Shown in pieces: positions 59,811-64,000 of a DNA stretch of 64,000 nt. Below the pieces are notes generated by a model, which worked only from the letters and a program-made list of their open reading frames with translations, had not been told where the DNA came from and did not search any database. How positions within the stretch are numbered: position 1 is the first letter of the stretch; the number at the start of each line of letters is the position of its first letter. Source of the DNA: UBA2241 sp963777895 (GTDB lineage Bacteria > Actinomycetota > Thermoleophilia > UBA2241); assembly GCA_963777895.1 (NCBI GenBank), contig CAVZSF010000006.1, forward strand, positions 62,001-126,000. The letters are read 5' to 3'. The translations under genes were made by a program, and so were the position numbers.

Positions 59811-61039
59811 CAATCCCCGCCCGGACCGTTCCCCCCGTGACAGGGACAGCCGTGCGAGCCGAAGCCGCTCGCGTGGCACGCGCTGCACGAGAGGGGCTCC
59901 TCTCCGGCCGGGATGTGCGGTCCTTCCTGGGGGTGCCGGAAGGTCGACGGACGCCAGGCGCTGGTCGTGTGGCACCGCTGACAGTCGGTGAGGCCGCCGT
60001 GCTGGTCGCCGTGGCATGAGGCACAGGCCTTGCCCGGGGCGTTGAGGCCGTTGGTGTGGCAGCGCTCGCAGGCGAAGGAGGCGTGCACGCCGCCGAGCGC
60101 CACAGGGTGCGCGAAGTGCGAGGCCCAGGACGAGGTCGTGTGACAGCGCAGGCAGGCGCCGCGGTCGGGATGGGGACGCTTGTGGCAGTCGGTGCAGCCG
60201 CTCTTCGGGTGCCGGAAGGTCGAGGGGACCCAGTGGATGGTCACGTGACACTTGGCGCAGCGCGTCTCGGCGACGGCGTGGCGCTTCGCGTGGCAGCTGA
60301 CGCAGCCGGTCGGGAAGCCCATCGCCGTCGCCGTCGACTTCGTGTGGCACTTCTCGCAGATCAGCTCTTCGTGAGGCTTCCCGAGCTTCACGGGATGCCG
60401 GAAGTCCGACTTCCACGAAGCCAGCGCGTGGCAGTCGGTGCACTTGCCGCGGTCGGCGTGCGGCGCCGTGTGGCAGGTCTCGCAGTCGCCCGACGCCTGC
60501 TCGCCGTCGTGGCAGCGCAGGCAGAAGGCCATGGTGGTCGGGGCGATATACGGACGCCCAGGCGTCCCGGTGTGGACGACCTGAGCGTGGCAGTCTATGC
60601 AGAGCGGCACGTCGGCGTGCTGGCCGTGCGAGAAGGTGACATTGCCCCAGGCGATCTCCTTCTTGATGCTGCCCTGGGGGTGGCAGTCGCTCGCGGTGCA
60701 GGTGCTGTTCGGGATGTGCTCGGTCACCGCGATCGGCGCCTTGACCTGACCCGTCACGTGCACGTAGACCTCGCGCAGGGCCGAAAGCTTCGCCTCGGCG
60801 AACTCCACCGCGCCGGGCTTGATGTGACAGCCGACACAGTCAATGTCGCTGTGAGCCGAGCGCTGCCAGGTGGCGCCGTACGGCTCCATCTCGTGGCAGG
60901 CGGTCATGCAGAAGGTGCTGCGCTCGGTGTAGGCGGCGGCGCCGAAGGCGGCCGCCGTCAGGACGAGCAGCAGAACGGCTGCCACGACGACGACCTTGCC
61001 GAGACGGCGCCCCCAGAAGCGCCGCAGCGCGTCCCTCAC
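59810..61039 (-). CDS. Membrane-anchored multiheme cytochrome c (about 16 haem motifs)
   Basis: 409 residues. One N-terminal transmembrane helix (KVVVVAAVLLLVLTAAAFGA) is followed by a NapC/NirT-like start (FCMTACHEMEPYGATWQRSA). I count 14 CxxCH motifs, plus CMTACH (CX3CH) and CTASDCH (CX4CH), which may also bind haem. His residues in repeats such as FRHP, FAHP and HADVPLC could be the second axial ligands. It should carry electrons from the quinone pool to an extracytoplasmic acceptor. It starts at a GTG with a weak site. No other cytochrome or maturation gene is adjacent. The last CPCH is not a canonical motif. Confidence 0.85.
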   Translation of the reverse strand: MRDALRRFWGRRLGKVVVVAAVLLLVLTAAAFGAAAYTERSTFCMTACHEMEPYGATWQRSAHSDIDCVGCHIKPGAVEFAEAKLSALREVYVHVTGQVKAPIAVTEHIPNSTCTASDCHPQGSIKKEIAWGNVTFSHGQHADVPLCIDCHAQVVHTGTPGRPYIAPTTMAFCLRCHDGEQASGDCETCHTAPHADRGKCTDCHALASWKSDFRHPVKLGKPHEELICEKCHTKSTATAMGFPTGCVSCHAKRHAVAETRCAKCHVTIHWVPSTFRHPKSGCTDCHKRPHPDRGACLRCHTTSSWASHFAHPVALGGVHASFACERCHTNGLNAPGKACASCHGDQHGGLTDCQRCHTTSAWRPSTFRHPQEGPHIPAGEEPLSCSACHASGFGSHGCPCHGGNGPGGD

Positions 61040-61315
61040 GAGCCTGACCTGCGAATCGACATGCGGGCAACCCTACGCCTGGCCGCCGGTGCCGCACAAC
61101 GGGCGATGGTCAGCGGCACCGTCCTCACCAGGGTCTCGTGATTCTGGAGCACTGACTCGAAGCAACGCCCGAAGCGAGCGTCACCGGCCGCGGTCTGCTA
61201 TGCTTCCCGTAGACGGGTCGAGTGGGCCCGCGGAATTGCGACGTGACACACCGCATTTCGAAGCGGACGTCACGTCGTTTTGTTTTGCCCCTGGAGGGCG
61301 AGAGGGTTGATTCTC

Positions 61316-61522
61316 ATGGCAGAAGGCAAAGTCAAATGGTTCAGCGCCGAGAAGGGCTACGGCTTCATCGAGCAAGCCGGCGGCGAGGACCTCTTCGTTC
61401 ATTTCTCGGAGATCCAGAGTGACGGCTACCGGTCCCTCGACGAAGGCCAAGCCGTGTCGTTCGAGCCGGGTACCGGCAAGAACAACAAGCCGCAGGCGAC
61501 CAACGTGCGCGTAGTGGCGTAA
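61316..61522 (+). CDS. Cold-shock protein (CspA family)
   Basis: 68 residues: GKVKWFSAEKGYGFIEQ (RNP1) and LFVHFSEIQ (RNP2) form a complete cold-shock domain. It binds single-stranded nucleic acid. GAGAGGG precedes the ATG, and a TATGCT -10-like box near 61199 would give a leader of roughly 110 nt. It is divergent from the cytochrome gene and ends in a terminator, so it is monocistronic. It differs from the copy at 34.7 kb in the loop after RNP2. Confidence 0.95.
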   Translation: MAEGKVKWFSAEKGYGFIEQAGGEDLFVHFSEIQSDGYRSLDEGQAVSFEPGTGKNNKPQATNVRVVA

Positions 61523-61552
61523 CGCCGTCGCAGCCTAGGTGCGCCTTTGGAG

Positions 61553-61585
61553 ACCGGGCGGCTGACAGAGCCGCCCGGTTTCTTT
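61553..61585 (+). terminator. Intrinsic terminator after the second cold-shock gene
   Basis: ACCGGGCGGCT pairs with AGCCGCCCGGT around GACAG and is followed by TTCTTTCC. It starts 31 bp after the stop at 61522. Confidence 0.85.
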
Positions 61586-61752
61586 CCTTTGAAGAGGGCC
61601 GACATCGGTCCCGCGCCGCCCATCCTCTTCTGTCACCGGACGAAAGGGGCAGAGAGCTGCTCGACCGATAGATGCGTGCGCCGTCGCGCTTGACGGCGGC
61701 TGGTAGGTTCGCACGTGAGGCGAAGCGTCAGCAGCGACTGTTCGCTCGACCG

Positions 61753-62403
61753 CTAACGGACGATCCCGAAGTTGAAGCTGCCGTCGCCGAGGACGCCCCA
61801 CAGCCGCAGCCAGAGCGGCAGGATCATCTCCATGCCGCGTGCCGCATTGATGTCACCGAGGTCCAGGATCGCCTCATCGGCCCACCCGTACGCGTGAAGC
61901 AGATCGATCGCGTCCGCCTTGGCGCCAGGGTCGTTGCCGCACAGGAAGACCACGTGCGCACCCGGTAGCTTCTGGGGCTCGACCTGGATCTCGCAGCTCA
62001 TCGTGTTCAACGCCTTCACCACGCGGACCTCAGGAAAAGCGCTCTGGAGCCGTTCGCCCAAGCTGTCGGTATTGCAGACGGCGAGCGTGGGTGGCATGCC
62101 TCCGGAGAAGTCGAGGGGGTTCGCGATGTCGATGAGCACCTTGCCGCGCATGTTCTCGGCGCCCGCCGCACGCAGCGCCTCCTCTGACGCCACGCCCTGG
62201 GTCGCGTTGATCAAGAGTTCTCCGAAGGCAGCCGCATCGGCGAACGTGCCGTGACACGCCCGCTCCCCCTGAGCGCTTGCCCAGGAGGTGGCCTCCTCGT
62301 TGTCCGCCGCGCGCGAGCCCATCATGACCTGGTGGCCGAGACCAACCAATCTGGTGGCGTGCGCCTTGCCCACCATGCCCGTACCGAGCACACCGATCTT
62401 CAT
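61753..62403 (-). CDS. NADP-binding reductase of the F420:NADP oxidoreductase family
   Basis: 216 residues. MKIGVLGTGMVGKAHATRL is the Rossmann loop, and GSRAADNEEATSWA the segment that recognises the NADP phosphate in the FNO/NADP-oxidoreductase family. VVKALNTMSC and VVFLCGNDPGAKADAIDLL are conserved blocks. It would transfer hydride between NADP and F420 or another acceptor, but F420 binding cannot be shown from the sequence. The start MKIG is chosen because AAGGGA lies ten bases upstream. A GTG three codons earlier is in frame. It is a single gene. Confidence 0.8.
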   Translation of the reverse strand: MKIGVLGTGMVGKAHATRLVGLGHQVMMGSRAADNEEATSWASAQGERACHGTFADAAAFGELLINATQGVASEEALRAAGAENMRGKVLIDIANPLDFSGGMPPTLAVCNTDSLGERLQSAFPEVRVVKALNTMSCEIQVEPQKLPGAHVVFLCGNDPGAKADAIDLLHAYGWADEAILDLGDINAARGMEMILPLWLRLWGVLGDGSFNFGIVR

Positions 62404-62647
62404 TGCCGTCACATCCCTTGGGGATCGAATCTCAAGGCGTTGTCAAAGGAATGGCGAAGTCGCGGAGACACGGCCGCCTGCACGCTGTGACGGACCTCTT
62501 CCCGTAGCCGGTATGGTCGAATCTAGCCGTCCAGCCGCAGCTGACTCGAGAGAGCACGAAGGAGGGGACCAGCGCGACAGCAACTTCCCCGGAAGGGCTG
62601 GTGGGCGCACTTGGATCCGCACCTGCGGGCCTCTCCCTTGCGCTCGG

Positions 62648-62683
62648 GGCGGGCGGCGAGCCTCACAGAGGTTCGCCGCCCGC
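62648..62683 (-). terminator. Hairpin after the SnoaL-like gene
   Basis: GGCGGGCGGCGA...GCCTC pairs with GAGG...TCGCCGCCCGCC around ACA, with one mismatch. It lies about 10 bp downstream of the stop of the SnoaL-like gene on the minus strand. The rest of the 289-bp gap 62404-62692 shows no gene. Confidence 0.65.
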
Positions 62684-62692
62684 CGCCTCGCC

Positions 62693-63112
62693 TCAAGCAG
62701 CCTGACGGCGCTGCAGGATCTCCACCATCGCCGGTGACAGGTCGGTGTGGTGATGGACGAGCTTCCACTGACCGCCCTCACGACGGTAGACGTTGGTGAC
62801 CCTGTGCTCGATGGAGATCGACTCGCCGGCCACCGTGCCGTGGCCACGCTCGACACCGACCTCGTAGGCCATGTCGTCTCCCGCCTGGATGGTCTGATCG
62901 GCGATCTCCACATGGACATCGGTCATGGCTCCGGCGGCCTGCTCGAACGATTCGCGGACCGCTTCCCACCCGACTTGCTCGCCGCCCATCGGGTGCATCG
63001 TCGTGACGGTCTCACTGTGCGACCAGATCTCCGGCAGTTGCGTGACGTCCATGCGGCTCAAGGCCGAGTAAAATCTGTCGGAGGCCGCCTTGACCTCGTC
63101 TACCCTTGACAT
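62693..63112 (-). CDS. SnoaL/NTF2-like small protein
   Basis: 139 residues of the ketosteroid-isomerase-like fold: KAASDRFYSALSRMDVTQLPE at the N-terminus, WEAVRESFEQA, EHRVTNVYRREGGQWKLVHH and HTDLSPAMVEI at the end. The family (SnoaL/DUF4440) contains isomerases, dehydratases and non-enzymatic binding proteins, so function is open. GGAGG lies nine bases before the ATG. It is monocistronic. Confidence 0.8.
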   Translation of the reverse strand: MSRVDEVKAASDRFYSALSRMDVTQLPEIWSHSETVTTMHPMGGEQVGWEAVRESFEQAAGAMTDVHVEIADQTIQAGDDMAYEVGVERGHGTVAGESISIEHRVTNVYRREGGQWKLVHHHTDLSPAMVEILQRRQAA

Positions 63113-63379
63113 TGTTTCGCCCTCCTGGAAGCAGGTAGCAGCGGATAGGTACCGTTTGACTCTGCCCCATCCACGGGACGACCGACGCCGAACGCCGTTG
63201 GCTGCTGTCATGGGTTGTTGAGGACGGCGCACGTGGGCCCGGCACGGATCCCGGACGACCGAGGGGAGCTACGTGCCGAGCCGGCCATGAGGCCCGCGGT
63301 CCGTTCGACGGCGCCGGGTGACGCGGTGTAGCGTCTGGGAGGTGGCCGCCAGTGGCCGCCACTGATCGATGGAGACTCT

Positions 63380-64000
63380 CTGGCCGCCTCACTGAGCATC
63401 GACGACGCACCCTGGAGCAGGTTCCTTCTCTGGAACCTGCTCTACTGCGCGGGAGGCATGGTGCTCGACGGCTACGTCTTCGGCACCATGGCCATCGCGC
63501 TCGCCCCGGCGAGCGCCGACCTGGACATCTCGGGCTGGTGGATGGGCCTGATCAGCGCCGGCGCCCTGATCGGCATCTTCATCGGCAGCCTCGTCGCGGG
63601 ATGGGCCGCCGACCGCTTCGGGAGACGACGGCTCTTCGTCTGCAACCTCCTTCTCTTCATCGCCGCCGGCATCGGTCAGCTCTGGGCCGGCGGCCCGGCG
63701 ACGCTGTTCGCGTTACGCGTGGTGCTGGGCGTGGCGATCGGTGCGGAGTACGCGGTGGGCGCCGCGATGCTCGCGGAGTTCTCTCCGCGCAAGCAGCGCG
63801 GCGCCTCGCTCTCGAGCCTGCAGACCTTCTGGCTCGTGGGCTACGTGATCGCCTACTTCGTCAGCTACGCGCTCGATGCAAACGGCGTGCCTTGGCGCTG
63901 GATCCTCGCCAGCACCGCCGTGGTCGCGGCACTGGTGCTGCTGTCGCGCCTTGGAGCGCCCGAGTCGCCACGATGGCTGGCCAGCAAGAGCCGGCTCGCG
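63380..64000 (+). CDS. MFS transporter, N-terminal part (runs off the window edge)
   Basis: About 207 residues are visible without a stop. Helix 1 (FLLWNLLYCAGGMVLDGYVF), the motif A loop GWAADRFGRRRLF and ALRVVLGVAIGAEYAVGAAM with LAEFSPRKQRG mark a sugar- or metabolite-proton symporter of the major facilitator superfamily. No ATG/GTG/TTG precedes helix 1 in frame after the last upstream stop. The start given is an in-frame CTG and is uncertain. A one-base indel near the start would explain this. The first in-frame ATG is inside helix 1. Substrate unknown. Confidence 0.75.
   Translation, partial: MAASLSIDDAPWSRFLLWNLLYCAGGMVLDGYVFGTMAIALAPASADLDISGWWMGLISAGALIGIFIGSLVAGWAADRFGRRRLFVCNLLLFIAAGIGQLWAGGPATLFALRVVLGVAIGAEYAVGAAMLAEFSPRKQRGASLSSLQTFWLVGYVIAYFVSYALDANGVPWRWILASTAVVAALVLLSRLGAPESPRWLASKSRLA

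Noticed and set aside
1..64000. CRISPR arrays, insertion sequences, prophage or integrase signatures
   Set aside because: No regularly spaced repeats, transposase motifs or attachment-site duplications were seen on either strand.

Overview
The window is very GC-rich and densely coded, and looks chromosomal. The gene set points to an Actinomycetota, probably an anaerobic or facultative deep lineage: a MurT/GatD-type pair, a DUF2510-type C-terminus on a DUF4389 protein, an F420/NADP-reductase-like protein, a split P-protein glycine cleavage system, a full selenocysteine module and a large multiheme cytochrome c. Class-level placement is inference. No tRNA, rRNA, CRISPR array, insertion sequence or phage gene was recognised.

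Layout. (1) 1-10.1 kb, minus strand: a partial secreted protein, a saccharopine-dehydrogenase-like enzyme, then a tight seven-gene run (SDR, two SGNH-like secreted proteins, a divergent GcvPA/GcvPB-like pair, a membrane protein and an AcoX/ATP-NAD-kinase-like protein). (2) 10.2-19.3 kb: a phospholipase D/cardiolipin-synthase-like protein, a second SDR, a 1793-residue MerR-GAFx7-HD-GYP-GGDEF regulator, and a secreted CxxCH protein. (3) 19.3-24.3 kb: the selenocysteine operon selD - membrane protein - selA - selB. selD itself carries an in-frame UGA followed by a bSECIS-like hairpin. (4) 24.4-26.7 kb: a PQQ-type beta-propeller protein and an OsmC-like protein. (5) 26.7-34.5 kb, minus: an operon led by a promoter, a glycine riboswitch and a terminator, then gcvH, gcvPA, gcvPB, a lipoate ligase, lpdA, lipA and a HAD phosphatase. 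No gcvT is present. (6) 34.5-45.4 kb: a cold-shock protein, a purple acid phosphatase, a MalT-like LuxR regulator, a lipoprotein, CapA-like, MurJ, MurT and a GatD-like protein that lacks the usual cysteine. (7) 45.5-56.1 kb: two ECF sigma/anti-sigma pairs (the second broken) flanking small proteins, a DUF4389 protein, a glycosyltransferase and three tandem secreted paralogues. (8) 56.2-64 kb: a peptide-binding lipoprotein, a GH99-like secreted protein, a cytochrome with about 16 haem motifs, a second cold-shock protein, an NADP-binding reductase, a SnoaL-like protein and the start of an MFS transporter.

How the parts relate. The selenocysteine module can decode UGA, and its own selenophosphate synthetase looks like a selenoprotein. 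The riboswitch operon couples glycine sensing to the H, P and L proteins plus lipoate supply. c-di-GMP turnover is represented by one giant protein. Envelope functions (MurJ/MurT, CapA, sigma/anti-sigma pairs, secreted paralogues) fill the middle third.

Caution. Reading frames are intact over the first 30 kb. Frame breaks occur at about 31.4, 33.1, 40.1, 41.3, 44.8, 49.7 and 59.7 kb, and are dense from 51.6 to 56.5 kb. Most look like single-base indels that restore good homologous protein when ignored, so residual assembly error is likely. Broken genes are described by the protein they would encode.
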